A DNA stretch of 64,000 bases from Aquipuribacter hungaricus (GCF_042663885.1 NZ_JBHSXV010000001.1); one strand, 5' to 3'. Positions 1-8,300 are shown, counted from the first letter of the stretch. Numbers and translations are program-made. Notes: generated by a model from the sequence alone, not told the origin.

Positions 1-467
1 CCGGCCAGGCGCTCATGGTCCGCACCGAGGACGCCGAGACGATCTCTGCGCCCGAGGACCTGTCCGACACCTCGATCCGGGTCTGCTCGGTCGAGGGCTC
101 GACCCCGTCGGAGACCATCCGCGAGTACCTGGGCTCCCCCGACCAGCTCACGCTGTTCGCGGGCTACTCCGAGTGCGCGGACTCCCTCGCCAACGACCAG
201 GTCGACGTCGTCACCACCGACAACGTCATCCTGCTCGGGCTCGTGTCGGAGTCCGACGGCGCCTTCACCCTGAGCGGCGAGACCTTCACCGACGAGCCGT
301 ACGGCATCGGCATCGCCAAGGGCGACGTCGAGTTCTGCGAGTTCATCAACGAGACGCTCGCCGCCGCCGACGAGGACGGCAGGTACCTCGAGGCGTGGGA
401 GTCCACGGCCGGCTCCATCGAGGGCGCCCAGGCGCCGGAGCTCCCCGCCGCGGACGAGTGCGTCTGA
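1..467 (+). CDS. gluB: Glutamate-type ABC transporter substrate-binding protein, 3' fragment
   Basis: This is the C-terminal half of a family-3 extracellular solute-binding protein; the gene starts outside the window, so the signal peptide and lobe 1 are missing. About 155 residues are visible, open from base 3 to the TGA at 465-467. The stretch around 187-330 reads DVVTTDNVILLG and then PYGIGIAKGD, typical of polar amino-acid binding proteins. Two cysteines (near 178-180 and 337-339) may form a disulfide, as in exported binding proteins. It precedes two permease genes on the same strand, so it should be the binding subunit of a glutamate or glutamine importer. The gluB name rests on family and gene order; specificity is inferred. 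Confidence 0.85.
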   Translation, partial: GQALMVRTEDAETISAPEDLSDTSIRVCSVEGSTPSETIREYLGSPDQLTLFAGYSECADSLANDQVDVVTTDNVILLGLVSESDGAFTLSGETFTDEPYGIGIAKGDVEFCEFINETLAAADEDGRYLEAWESTAGSIEGAQAPELPAADECV

Positions 468-483
468 GGCACTGCTCCTGACG

Positions 484-515
484 CGGTGGCCGGGTCCCCC
501 CGGACCCGGCCACCG
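484..515 (+). terminator. Intercistronic hairpin between gluB and gluC
   Basis: A perfect 14-bp inverted repeat (484-497 with 502-515, loop CCCC) lies 16 bases after the gluB stop. No T-run follows. In binding-protein operons such hairpins often stabilise or attenuate, giving more binding protein than permease. That role is inferred here. Confidence 0.6.
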
Positions 516-616
516 TCGTCGCCCCGCCGGGAGCACTGGCAGCGCGTGACCCCGCCGCGCCGCACCAGAAGACCCGTCCACGTCCGTCGCACGGCACGAA
601 CCAGGCAGGAGACCGG

Positions 617-1267
617 GTGAGCGTCCTCGTCGACAACTTCGACCTGTTCGTCGGGGGGTTCCTCCGCTCGCTGGAGATCATCGCCTACGCCCTGGTCGGC
701 TCCCTCGTGCTCGGCACGCTGCTGGCGGTGCTGCGGGTGTCCCCCGTCCCGCCGCTGCAGCGCTTCGCCGCCTTCTACGTGGGGATCGTCCGCAACAGCC
801 CCCTCACGGTGATGCTCTTCGTCACCGCGTTCGTGCTGCCCGAGCTCGGCTTCAACGCGCCGTTCTTCTGGCTCGGGATCCTCGGCCTCGTCCTCTACAC
901 CGCCGGCTTCGTCTGCGAGGCGATCCGGGCCGGCATCAACGCCGTGCCCACCGGCCAGGCCGAGGCCGCCCGCTCGATCGGCCTCACGTTCGGCCAGACC
1001 CTGCAGGAGGTCGTCATGCCGCAGGCGCTGCGCTCCGTCGTGCCGCCGCTGGGCAGCGTCGTCATCGCCATGATGAAGAACTCGGCCGTGCTCGGGGTGT
1101 TCGGCGTCGGACAGGACCTGCTGTCGGTCGGCAACCGCCTCACCAGCGCCCAGGGGTTCGCGGTCACGCCGGTGCTGTTCGGCGTGCTGCTGGGCTACCT
1201 GGCGATCACCCTGCCCACCGGCGCCCTGCTGTCGGTCGTCGAGCGGAAGGTCGCGATCCTCCGATGA
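617..1267 (+). CDS. gluC: Amino acid ABC transporter permease (GluC-like)
   Basis: A 216-residue inner-membrane permease of the His/Glu/Gln/Arg/opine transporter family. It starts at GTG 617 with a purine-rich AGGCAGGAGA just upstream. The protein begins with a hydrophobic segment (about residues 12-38) and has about five membrane spans in all. The conserved cytoplasmic EAA loop, which docks on the ATPase, begins EAARSIGLT near residue 115. Its stop overlaps the next start (ATGA at 1264-1267), so translation of gluC and gluD is coupled. The ATP-binding subunit is not in view and probably lies upstream of gluB. It should form the channel heterodimer with the next gene. The glutamate assignment is by family and gene order. 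Confidence 0.88.
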   Translation: MSVLVDNFDLFVGGFLRSLEIIAYALVGSLVLGTLLAVLRVSPVPPLQRFAAFYVGIVRNSPLTVMLFVTAFVLPELGFNAPFFWLGILGLVLYTAGFVCEAIRAGINAVPTGQAEAARSIGLTFGQTLQEVVMPQALRSVVPPLGSVVIAMMKNSAVLGVFGVGQDLLSVGNRLTSAQGFAVTPVLFGVLLGYLAITLPTGALLSVVERKVAILR

Positions 1268-2175
1268 GCCAGAGCGTGCTCTACGACGCCCCCGGGCCGC
1301 GCGCCCGCCGCCGCTCGCTGGTCATCTCCGTCGTCGCCGGCCTGGTGCTCGTGGGCCTGCTCGTGCTGGCCGGGCTCCGGCTGCACCGGGAGGGCCAGTT
1401 CGCCCCCGAGCTCTGGTCGCCCCTGCTGTGGCCCGGCGACGAGCAGTTCCCGGCCGTGTGGCGCCAGCTCGGCCGCGGCGTCTACTACACGCTGCTGGCC
1501 GCCGCGCTGGCGATCACCTTCAGCCTCGTCATCGGCACGGCGGTCACCACGACCCGGCTCATGCTGGGCCGCCGGGGCCGCATGCCCCTCGTCGTCCTCG
1601 TCGAGCTGCTGCGCGGCTCCCCGGTCGTCGTGCTCATCTTCTTCGCGGGCAAGATCCTCCCGGCGTTCGGCGTCGACCTGTCGAACCTCTGGTACCTGGT
1701 CATCGGCCTCACGCTCTACAACTCCGTCGTCATCGCCGAGATCCTCCGCGCCGGGGTGGCGGCCCTGCCCCGCGGCCAGGCCGAGGCCGGCCTCGCCATC
1801 GGCATGACCCGCCGGCAGACCATGCTCGTGGTCCAGATGCCGCAGGCGTTCCGGCTCATGCTGCCGGCGCTCATCAGCCAGCTGGTCGTCATCGTCAAGG
1901 ACACGTCGCTGGCAGGGCTCATCCTCACCGGGCCGGACGAGCTGCTGCGCATCAGCGAGCGGGTGTTCCGCTTCCTCGACAACCCGCTGCAGACCTACAC
2001 CGTCATCGCCCTGGTCTACATCGTCGTCAACCTCCTCCTGTCCCGGCTGGCGACGTTCGCCGAGCGCCGGCTGAGCACGGCCCGCCAGGGGCAGCCCGTG
2101 ACGATCGACAAGGACGCGGCCCAGATGGCTGCGAACCGCGAGCTGGGTGGCGCCGGCGGAGGCGCAGGCATCTGA
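1264..2175 (+). CDS. gluD: Amino acid ABC transporter permease (GluD-like)
   Basis: A 303-residue second permease of the same importer, starting at ATG 1264 inside the gluC stop. It has a long N-terminal part with a first membrane span near residues 19-38, a periplasmic stretch, then the permease core. The EAA-type loop begins EAGLAIGMT near residue 174. The C-terminus after about residue 265 is polar and glycine-rich and should be cytoplasmic. At 303 residues it is longer than GluC, as usual for GluD-type subunits. It is convergent with recX, with a 60-base GC-rich gap holding only a weak 7-bp inverted repeat (2200-2206 with 2226-2232). Confidence 0.88.
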   Translation: MSQSVLYDAPGPRARRRSLVISVVAGLVLVGLLVLAGLRLHREGQFAPELWSPLLWPGDEQFPAVWRQLGRGVYYTLLAAALAITFSLVIGTAVTTTRLMLGRRGRMPLVVLVELLRGSPVVVLIFFAGKILPAFGVDLSNLWYLVIGLTLYNSVVIAEILRAGVAALPRGQAEAGLAIGMTRRQTMLVVQMPQAFRLMLPALISQLVVIVKDTSLAGLILTGPDELLRISERVFRFLDNPLQTYTVIALVYIVVNLLLSRLATFAERRLSTARQGQPVTIDKDAAQMAANRELGGAGGGAGI

Positions 2176-2235
2176 CGTTGCGACGCGCCGCCCGCCCGGC
2201 GCGCGGTGCATGCCGGACGCCCGGGCCGCGCGTGG

Positions 2236-2814
2236 TCAGCCGAGCGGTTCCACGTCGTCCGTCCCGTCGTCACCGTCGCGCTCGGCCGCGAGCGCCCGGC
2301 GGACGACGTCACCGGCGAGACCGGGGCCGTAGCCCTTGCGCGCGAGCATGCCGACGAGCCGGTTGACCCGCTTGGGGTGGTCGACGCCGCGGGTGGACGG
2401 CAGCCGCCGGGCCACCAGGGCCTCGGCGGCAGCCCGCTCGTCGTCCCCGTCGACACCGTCGGCGCCGTCCAGGGCGGCCTCGACGAGCTCCGGGTCGACG
2501 CCCTTGCGCCGCAGCTCGTCGGCGAGGGCCCGGCGGGACAGCCCCTTGTCGCGGTGGCGGATGCGCACCCACTCGCGAGCGAACTCCGCGTCGTCGACGA
2601 GGCCGACCGCGGTGAAGCGGTCGAGCACCGCGTCGGCGACGGGCTCGGGGACGTCCTTGGAGAGGACGGCCTCGCGCAGCTGGGCCCGGGTGCGGGGGCC
2701 CATGGCGAGGCGACGCAGCACGACGGCGCGTGCCACGTCCTCCGGCTGCTCGGGCGAGGAGCTGCCGGGAGACGGGCGCGCGCCGTCGTGGTCTGTGGCC
2801 GGACGTGCCCGCAC
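2236..2814 (-). CDS. recX: Regulatory protein RecX
   Basis: RecX binds RecA filaments and limits RecA activity. The 192-residue product shows the three-helix RecX repeats: a region with RAQLREAVLSKDVPEP near residues 43-58, then VDDAEFAREWVRIR followed by KGLSRRALADELRRKGV in the middle, and a third repeat ending KGYGPGLAGDVVRRAL. The first 30 or so residues are polar and probably not conserved. It lies 35 bases downstream of recA on the same strand, the usual recA-recX operon, so it should share the recA damage-inducible promoters. Confidence 0.92.
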   Translation of the reverse strand: MRARPATDHDGARPSPGSSSPEQPEDVARAVVLRRLAMGPRTRAQLREAVLSKDVPEPVADAVLDRFTAVGLVDDAEFAREWVRIRHRDKGLSRRALADELRRKGVDPELVEAALDGADGVDGDDERAAAEALVARRLPSTRGVDHPKRVNRLVGMLARKGYGPGLAGDVVRRALAAERDGDDGTDDVEPLG

Positions 2815-2849
2815 GGGGACCGTCTAGCGGGTGGGGAGGGCGAGCAGCA

Positions 2850-3896
2850 TCAGAACTCGACGGGCACGTCGACGACGGGCTTGTCGACCTTGGCGCCGAT
2901 GCCGAGCTTCTCCTTGATGCGCTTCTCGAGCTCGTCGGCCAGGTCCGGGTTGTCGCGGAGGAACGCGCGGGCGTTCTCCTTGCCCTGGCCGAGCTGGTCG
3001 CCCTCGTACGTGTACCAGGCGCCGGCCTTGCGGACGAAGCCCTGCTCCACGCCCATGTCGATCAGGCCGCCCTCCTTGGAGATGCCGGAGCCGTAGATGA
3101 TGTCGAACTCGGCGACCTTGAACGGGGCGGCCAGCTTGTTCTTGGCCACCTTGCACTTGGTCCGGTTGCCGATGGGCTCCGAGCCGTCCTTGAGGGTCTC
3201 GATGCGCCGGACGTCCAGGCGCACGGAGGAGTAGAACTTCAGCGCCTTGCCGCCGGTCGTGGTCTCGGGCGAGCCGAACATCACGCCGATCTTCTCGCGG
3301 AGCTGGTTGATGAAGATCGCCGTGGTGCGGGACTGGCTGAGGGCACCGGTGATCTTGCGCAGCGCCTGCGACATGAGGCGGGCCTGGAGGCCGACGTGGC
3401 TGTCGCCCATCTCGCCCTCGATCTCCGCCCGCGGCACGAGCGCCGCCACGGAGTCGATGACGATGATGTCGAGCGCGCCGGAGCGGATGAGCATGTCGGT
3501 GATCTCGAGGGCCTGCTCACCGGTGTCCGGCTGGGACACGAGCAGGGCGTCGGTGTCCACGCCGAGGTTGCGGGCGTAGTCCGGGTCCAGGGCGTGCTCG
3601 GCGTCGATGAAGGCGGCGATCCCGCCGGCGCGCTGGGCGTTGGCCACGGCGTGCAGGGCGACGGTGGTCTTACCGCTGGACTCCGGGCCGTAGATCTCGA
3701 CGATGCGGCCGCGGGGCAGCCCGCCGATGCCGAGCGCGATGTCCAGCGCGATGGAGCCGGTGGGGATCACGTCGATCGGGGCGCGGGCCTCGTCGCCGAG
3801 GCGCATCACGGACCCCTTGCCGTGCGCCTTCTCGATGTGGGCGAGGGCGTTCGCGAGAGACTTCTCACGGTCGCCGTTGATGGCGGTAGCGGGCAT
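2850..3896 (-). CDS. recA: Recombinase RecA
   Basis: RecA forms ATP-dependent filaments on single-stranded DNA, drives strand exchange and triggers LexA self-cleavage. The protein has 348 residues and begins MPATAINGDREKS; this ATG is preceded by GAGGTGA at a proper distance, whereas the same frame stays open well upstream without RecA similarity. The Walker A motif GPESSGKT is at residues 70-77, and the IVIDSVAALVP Walker B strand and the NQLREKIGVMFG region follow. There is no intein, unlike some mycobacterial RecA proteins. Upstream lie an SOS box and a RecA-NDp-type promoter, both listed separately. recX follows on the same strand. Confidence 0.98.
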   Translation of the reverse strand: MPATAINGDREKSLANALAHIEKAHGKGSVMRLGDEARAPIDVIPTGSIALDIALGIGGLPRGRIVEIYGPESSGKTTVALHAVANAQRAGGIAAFIDAEHALDPDYARNLGVDTDALLVSQPDTGEQALEITDMLIRSGALDIIVIDSVAALVPRAEIEGEMGDSHVGLQARLMSQALRKITGALSQSRTTAIFINQLREKIGVMFGSPETTTGGKALKFYSSVRLDVRRIETLKDGSEPIGNRTKCKVAKNKLAAPFKVAEFDIIYGSGISKEGGLIDMGVEQGFVRKAGAWYTYEGDQLGQGKENARAFLRDNPDLADELEKRIKEKLGIGAKVDKPVVDVPVEF

Positions 3897-3936
3897 CTGG
3901 TCACCTCGTGCGGGTTGTCTGTTGGCCACGGGAGAG

Positions 3937-3959
3937 ACGGTATGGACCGCCCCCGACAG
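3937..3959 (-). promoter_or_regulatory. RecA-NDp-type (PafBC/ClpR) promoter of recA
   Basis: On the minus strand the sequence cTGTCGGgG, eight bases, then TAccgT fits the RecA-NDp pattern TTGTCRGTG-N8-TAnnnT at 10 of 12 defined positions. Transcription would begin about 30 bases before the recA ATG. In mycobacteria this promoter class gives LexA-independent damage induction. The match is seen; function is inferred. Confidence 0.6.
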
Positions 3960-4030
3960 AACTCCCGGGGCCTCGTCCTGGGTGTGGACGGAGAGGCTCT
4001 GGACGCCCTGTGGACACCAGGACAGTAGCC

Positions 4031-4044
4031 CGAACACGTGTTCG
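4031..4044. promoter_or_regulatory. SOS box (LexA operator) of recA
   Basis: CGAACACGTGTTCG is a perfect 14-bp palindrome. With its flanks it matches the actinobacterial LexA consensus TCGAAC-N4-GTTCGA at 11 of 12 defined bases (a C replaces the first T). It lies about 135 bases upstream of the recA start, between the ABC exporter operon and recA, so recA is the expected target. Confidence 0.8.
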
Positions 4045-4094
4045 ACGGGCGCACCGACACGCGGCGCGCCCGGCGTGTCGTGGCACCCGGTCCC

Positions 4095-4124
4095 GGTGCC
4101 CCGGCGGGACCGCCGGGCGGCACC
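4095..4124 (-). terminator. Probable terminator of the ABC-2 exporter operon
   Basis: A compact hairpin with a CCCGGCGG/CCGCCGGG core and outer GGTGCC/GGCACC arms lies about 45 bases past the last exporter stop codon. A second inverted repeat, CGACACGC at 4055-4062 with GCGTGTCG at 4073-4080, follows. There is no U-tract. The hairpins separate this operon from recA. Confidence 0.45.
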
Positions 4125-4168
4125 TCCCGCCCCCGTCCCAGGGCAGCCGCAGCCCCCGGCGGGTGCCG

Positions 4169-5047
4169 TCAGCGCAGCAGCAGCCGGCGCAGCCGCCGCT
4201 CGGTGACGAGCACCCCGACCAGCCCCAGCGCAGCGAGGACGGCGACGTGCACGAGCAGCCCGGGCCCGACCTCGGCGAGCATGACCCCGCGCACGAGCGC
4301 GACCCCGTGGTACAGCGGCGACAGCTGCACCAACCACGCCACCGAGGACGGGTACGTGCTCACGGGGTAGAACGTCGCGGAGAACAGGAACAGCGGGACG
4401 ATGGCCAGCTGGACGACGTCCAGGTCCTGCCAGGAGCGCATGAACGTCGTCACCGCCATGCCGATGCTGGCGAAGGCCCAGCCGATGAGCAGCGCGGCGG
4501 GCAGCGCGAGCAGCGCCCACGGCGTGCGCACCAGGCCGGCCAGCAGCATGACGACGAAGAACGCCGCCGCGTACAGGCTCCCCCGGATGAGGGCCCACCC
4601 GATCTCGCCGACGGCGACGTCGCGCGGCCCCAGCGGGGTGGCGAGGACGGAGTAGTAGAGCTTGGAGTACTTGAGCTTGAAGAAGACGTTGAACGTGGAG
4701 TCGAAGACGGCGCCGTTCATCGCGGAGCTGGCCATGAGCGCCGGGGCGACGAACAGCGCGTACGGCACCACCCGGCCGCTGTCGGTCGTCACGTCGCCCA
4801 CGAGCGAGCCCAGACCGATGCCGAGCCCGAACAGGTACATCACCGGCTCGACGAAGCCGGACAGCAGCAGCAGCCACGCGCGCCGGTAGGCCCGCATGTT
4901 GCGCTCCACCAGGCTCGCCGGCCGCGACACCGTCCCGCTGGGGAGCAGGCGGCCCAGCAGCCCGTACGCGGGGACAGGGTCGTGGCCCGCGCCGCCGGGC
5001 GCGGCGTCGTCGGGGGCCGGGTCGTGGCGCACCGGGGCGCTGCTCAC
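4169..5047 (-). CDS. ABC-2 type transporter permease
   Basis: A 292-residue membrane permease of the ABC-2/NodJ-DrrB type. The start is GTG 5047, whose GTGA overlaps the stop of the upstream permease, so translation is coupled. The first 50 residues are polar and proline-rich; then come about six membrane spans, the first with EPVMYLFGLGIGLGSLVG. The C-terminal half holds the ABC-2 signature region FLFSATFYPVSTYPSSVAWL and PLYHGVALVRG. It is related in sequence to the neighbouring permease, so the two likely form a heterodimer driven by the ATPase at 5864-6844. The substrate cannot be told; relatives export drugs, lipids or polysaccharides. Confidence 0.88.
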   Translation of the reverse strand: MSSAPVRHDPAPDDAAPGGAGHDPVPAYGLLGRLLPSGTVSRPASLVERNMRAYRRAWLLLLSGFVEPVMYLFGLGIGLGSLVGDVTTDSGRVVPYALFVAPALMASSAMNGAVFDSTFNVFFKLKYSKLYYSVLATPLGPRDVAVGEIGWALIRGSLYAAAFFVVMLLAGLVRTPWALLALPAALLIGWAFASIGMAVTTFMRSWQDLDVVQLAIVPLFLFSATFYPVSTYPSSVAWLVQLSPLYHGVALVRGVMLAEVGPGLLVHVAVLAALGLVGVLVTERRLRRLLLR

Positions 5048-5862
5048 GTGAGCCTCCGGGTGTAGGTCCGGGTGGCCACGAGCAGGCCGCCGACCGCCCA
5101 CAGCAGCAGGTAGCCGACGTGTCCGAGGACCACCGCCGCGCCGAGGTCGGTGCCCAGCGTGGCGGCCCGGCTCAGCTCCACGCCGTGCCACAGCGGGAGC
5201 ACCTGCACCAGCGGCTGCAGCCAGACCGGCAGGTCGGACACGGGGTAGAAGACGCCCGAGAACAGGAACATCGGGATGATCGCGAAGCGGAGGATGAGCG
5301 CGAACGCCGTGTCGGTGTCGGTCGTCGCCGAGAACGCCGCCACCGGGGTCGCGAAGGCGAGGCCGGTGAGCACGGCGGCGGGCACCGCCCACGGGGCGCT
5401 GGGCCAGGCGACGAGCCCGAAGGCGACGATGACGACCCAGAACGGCAGCACCGTCACCAGCAGCCTCACGGTCATGAAGAACAGGTGGCCGAGCAGGACG
5501 TCGCGCACGCGCAGCGGCGAGGCGAGCTGGGCGTGGTACTGCCGCTGCCACTTGATGGCCCCGAGCACCGGCCACGCCGACTCCCCGAAGCCGGAGTTCA
5601 TCGCCGAGGCCACGAGCACGCCCCCCGCCACGAACGCCGCGTAGGGCACGTCGCCGGGGCCGTTGCCGCTGCTGTCGACCAGCGAGCCGAGGCCGAAGCC
5701 CAGCCCGAGCAGGTAGAGGACGGGCTCGAGCACCGAGCGCACCACGAGGGAGCGCCACCAGGCCCGGGCGAGGGTGAACCAGCCGAGCGCGGCGCGCCAC
5801 CACAGGAACCGGGTGCTGTGGGGCGGGGCGACCGCGCGGGCGAGGGGGTCGGTCGTCGTCAC
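5044..5862 (-). CDS. ABC-2 type transporter permease
   Basis: A 272-residue ABC-2 permease, first of two in the operon. The start GTG at 5862 follows the ATPase stop (5864) by one base. The N-terminus has RFLWWRAALGWFTLARAW before the first membrane span (EPVLYLLGLGFGLGSLVD), followed by about five more spans and the FLFSGVFYPVSDLPVWL / LPLWHGVELSR signature region near the C-terminus. Its sequence parallels that of the next permease, pointing to an old duplication that gives a heterodimeric channel. The exported compound is unknown. Open frame continues upstream of the chosen start, but that part lies inside the ATPase gene. Confidence 0.87.
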   Translation of the reverse strand: MTTTDPLARAVAPPHSTRFLWWRAALGWFTLARAWWRSLVVRSVLEPVLYLLGLGFGLGSLVDSSGNGPGDVPYAAFVAGGVLVASAMNSGFGESAWPVLGAIKWQRQYHAQLASPLRVRDVLLGHLFFMTVRLLVTVLPFWVVIVAFGLVAWPSAPWAVPAAVLTGLAFATPVAAFSATTDTDTAFALILRFAIIPMFLFSGVFYPVSDLPVWLQPLVQVLPLWHGVELSRAATLGTDLGAAVVLGHVGYLLLWAVGGLLVATRTYTRRLT

Positions 5863-5863
5863 G

Positions 5864-6844
5864 TCAGTCGACCAGCGTCCGGCCGGTGAGGCGGAGGAAC
5901 ACGTCCTCCAGGGTCGACCGGCGCGGCAGCAGCGACATCGGCCGCTTCCCCGGCAGCCCGGACACCGCCTGCGACACCGCGTCGGCGTCCTGGACGTACA
6001 GCAGCACCCGGTCCGGCAGCACCTCGACCCGCTCGGCCAGCGCGCGCAGCGGCGCCGCGAACGGCTCGTGGTCGTCGGTCCGGTACCGGACCTCGAGCAC
6101 CTCGCGGGTGGAGTGCTGCCGGATGAGCTCGCCAGGGCTGCCCTCGGCGACGTAGCGGCCACCGTCCATGACCACGAGGCGGTCGCACAGCTGCTCGGCC
6201 TCGTCCATGTAGTGGGTGGTGAGGACCAGCGTCACGCCCTCGCGCTTGAGCCGGTACAGCCGGTCCCACAGGACGTGGCGGGCCTGCGGGTCCAGGCCGG
6301 TCGTCGGCTCGTCGAGCAGGAGGATGTCCGGGTCGTTGACCAGGGCGCGGGCGATGGTCAGCCTGCGCTTCATGCCCCCCGACAGCGGCTCCACGACCGA
6401 GGAGGCCCGGTCGGCCAGCTGGACGAAGTCGAGCAGCTCGTCGGCCTTGGCCCGCACGGCGGCCCGGCTCATGCCGAAGTAGCGGCCGTAGACCATGACG
6501 TTCTCGCGGACGGTCAGCTCTTCGTCCAGGGTGTCCCGCTGGGGGACGACGCCGAGCCGGGCGCGGATCCGCGGGCCGTCGCGACGGGGGTCGAGGCCGA
6601 GGATCGACAGCTCGCCCGACGTCGGCTCGGAGACGCAGCCGACCAGCCGCATCGTCGTGGACTTGCCGGCGCCGTTCGGCCCCAGGATGCCGAAGGACTC
6701 CCCGCGCCGGACGTCGAGCGCGATGCCGTCGACCGCGGTGAAGGAGCCGTACTCCTTGCGCAGGTCGCGGGCGTGGACCAGCACCGGTGCCCCGGCGCCG
6801 CCGGGCGGGTCGGTGCGCGGCTCGACGGAGGTGGAGGTGCTCAC
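5864..6844 (-). CDS. ABC transporter ATP-binding protein (DrrA/NodI type)
   Basis: A 326-residue ATPase that powers the two ABC-2 permeases downstream. The nucleotide-binding domain spans roughly residues 22-245: Walker A GPNGAGKS at 55-62, signature LSGGMKRR near 154, Walker B ILLLDEPTTGLDPQ near 172, and a switch histidine in LTTHYMDEAEQL. The C-terminal 80 residues are the extension usual in DrrA/NodI-like proteins. It begins the three-gene exporter operon and is separated by about 70 bases from the App1-like gene upstream. Drug, lipid or polysaccharide export are all possible; nothing nearby decides. Confidence 0.9.
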   Translation of the reverse strand: MSTSTSVEPRTDPPGGAGAPVLVHARDLRKEYGSFTAVDGIALDVRRGESFGILGPNGAGKSTTMRLVGCVSEPTSGELSILGLDPRRDGPRIRARLGVVPQRDTLDEELTVRENVMVYGRYFGMSRAAVRAKADELLDFVQLADRASSVVEPLSGGMKRRLTIARALVNDPDILLLDEPTTGLDPQARHVLWDRLYRLKREGVTLVLTTHYMDEAEQLCDRLVVMDGGRYVAEGSPGELIRQHSTREVLEVRYRTDDHEPFAAPLRALAERVEVLPDRVLLYVQDADAVSQAVSGLPGKRPMSLLPRRSTLEDVFLRLTGRTLVD

Positions 6845-6915
6845 CGGGCGAACCTACCCAGACCCCCCGACGGGGGACGACCCGATATGGGGGCTCCCCG
6901 CCCGGCCTGTCTGTC

Positions 6916-8064
6916 TCAGTCCCGCGGCGCGGTGGGCAGCAGGCCGACGGCGCGCAGCCGCTCGGCGAGCCGGTGGCCGTCGCCGCCGTGGAGCACCGGG
7001 ACCGCGCCCGCTCCCCCGTCGCTCTCCGGCGGGGCGAGACCGCGCGACAGCACCTGCTCGGCCGGGCTCAGCTCGCGCAGCAGCACCGCCTGGACCGCGT
7101 CGGGCTCCTCGCGCGAGAAGGCCGAGTAGATCTCGGGGTCGTGCTGGCCGTCGTCGCCGACCAGGAGCCAGCGCAGGTGCGGGAGCTCCTGGTGCAGCCG
7201 GCGCAGCGTGCTGATCTTGTGGACCCGGCCCGACCGGAACCAGCCCGTGTTGGTGGGGCCCCAGTCGGTGAGCAGCAGCGGGCCCGTCGGGTAGCCGTGG
7301 CGGCGCAGGAAGCGGCGCAGGAACGGTGCGGTGTTCCACGCCCCGGTCGACAGGTAGACGACGAAGGCCCCGGGGTTCGCGGTGAGGAACTCCGTGTAGA
7401 GCTCCGGCATGCCGGGCACCTCGGCGCGGGCGGTCTCCTGCCGGACGAAGGTGTTCCAGGCGGCGATGAAGGGCCGCGGCAGCCACGTGACCATGACCGT
7501 GTCGTCGATGTCGCTGACCAGGCCGGCGCCCGTGGCGGCACCGACGACGAGCACCTCGCCCACGCCGGTCTCGCCGCCCTCGGGGGTCATCCGGACGGGG
7601 TGGCGCCCCGGCGGCAGGTCGACCTGCAGGACGACGTCGACCAGGCCCGTGCGGTCGGCGTGCACGCGGTACGTGCAGCCCCCGACCTCGATGAGCAGCG
7701 GCGCGTGGGCGACCTGCGCGGTGATGAAGCTGCGCCAGCCGCGGCTGCGGACCCAGGCGCGGTACGGCGTCTCCGGGCGTCCCATGAGCACCCGGCCGAA
7801 CACCCGGACCCACCCGGGGGCGTGCGGGGCGGGGACGTCGACGCTCGCCCCGTACCCGCGGTTGACCTGGGCGCGGGGCACCCAGCCCCGGCGGCGCAGC
7901 ACGGCCACGGACCACCGGTTGACGACGTCCTCCACCACGGCGGCGACGTGCCTGCTGGCGTCCTCGGCGGCCGCGGCCACCTGCTCCGCGGGGGTGCCGG
8001 GGGGGCCGGCCGGGTCCTTGGCGCCCCGGCCCGCCGGCCGCGTGCCCGAGCCGTCGACGCTCAC
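6916..8064 (-). CDS. App1-family phosphatase-like protein (DUF2183)
   Basis: A 382-residue protein with the App1 phosphatidate-phosphatase catalytic domain. The HAD-like motif SDIDDTVMVTW near residues 184-194 supplies the expected catalytic aspartates, followed by YLSTGAWNTAPFL and later LVGDDGQHDPEIY, which match HAD motifs II and IV. The start is GTG 8064, overlapping the DUF3046 stop (GTGA), so the two genes are coupled. No signal peptide or membrane span is evident. Yeast App1 dephosphorylates phosphatidate; bacterial members are poorly studied, so the substrate here is open. The family call is firm. Confidence 0.82.
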   Translation of the reverse strand: MSVDGSGTRPAGRGAKDPAGPPGTPAEQVAAAAEDASRHVAAVVEDVVNRWSVAVLRRRGWVPRAQVNRGYGASVDVPAPHAPGWVRVFGRVLMGRPETPYRAWVRSRGWRSFITAQVAHAPLLIEVGGCTYRVHADRTGLVDVVLQVDLPPGRHPVRMTPEGGETGVGEVLVVGAATGAGLVSDIDDTVMVTWLPRPFIAAWNTFVRQETARAEVPGMPELYTEFLTANPGAFVVYLSTGAWNTAPFLRRFLRRHGYPTGPLLLTDWGPTNTGWFRSGRVHKISTLRRLHQELPHLRWLLVGDDGQHDPEIYSAFSREEPDAVQAVLLRELSPAEQVLSRGLAPPESDGGAGAVPVLHGGDGHRLAERLRAVGLLPTAPRD

Positions 8065-8300
8065 CGGGCACCAGCGACGCGGTCGGACCGGGACCGACGG
8101 TCCCGTCCCAGCCGGCGCTCCGGCGGCACGTCCATCGCCTCGCACAGGGCGGTCCAGACCGTGCGGGGGTCCGTGCCGGCCTCCAGCGCCTGGGCGGCCG
8201 TGGCGTCCAGCGGCGCCAGCACGAGGTCGGCGACGAGGGTGTCGGCCAGCGCACGGCCGAACTCCTCGTGCGCGAGCGTCCGGAACTCGCTGGTCCTCAC
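8061..8300 (-). CDS. DUF3046 family small protein
   Basis: A 79-residue protein. The core (residues 5-62) matches the actinobacterial DUF3046 pattern: FRTLAHEEFG, then a hydrophobic helix, ALEAGTDPRTVW and LCEAMDVPPERR. Its function is unknown. Family members are usually found close to recA-recX, as here. The ATG at 8300 is 54 bases from the GTG of the divergent lhr gene, so the two share a promoter region. The last 15 residues are arginine-rich and outside the domain. Its stop overlaps the App1 start. Confidence 0.85.
   Translation of the reverse strand: MRTSEFRTLAHEEFGRALADTLVADLVLAPLDATAAQALEAGTDPRTVWTALCEAMDVPPERRLGRDRRSRSDRVAGAR

Noticed and set aside
2850..3896. Intein in recA, as in some mycobacteria
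   Set aside because: The RecA sequence is continuous and of normal length.
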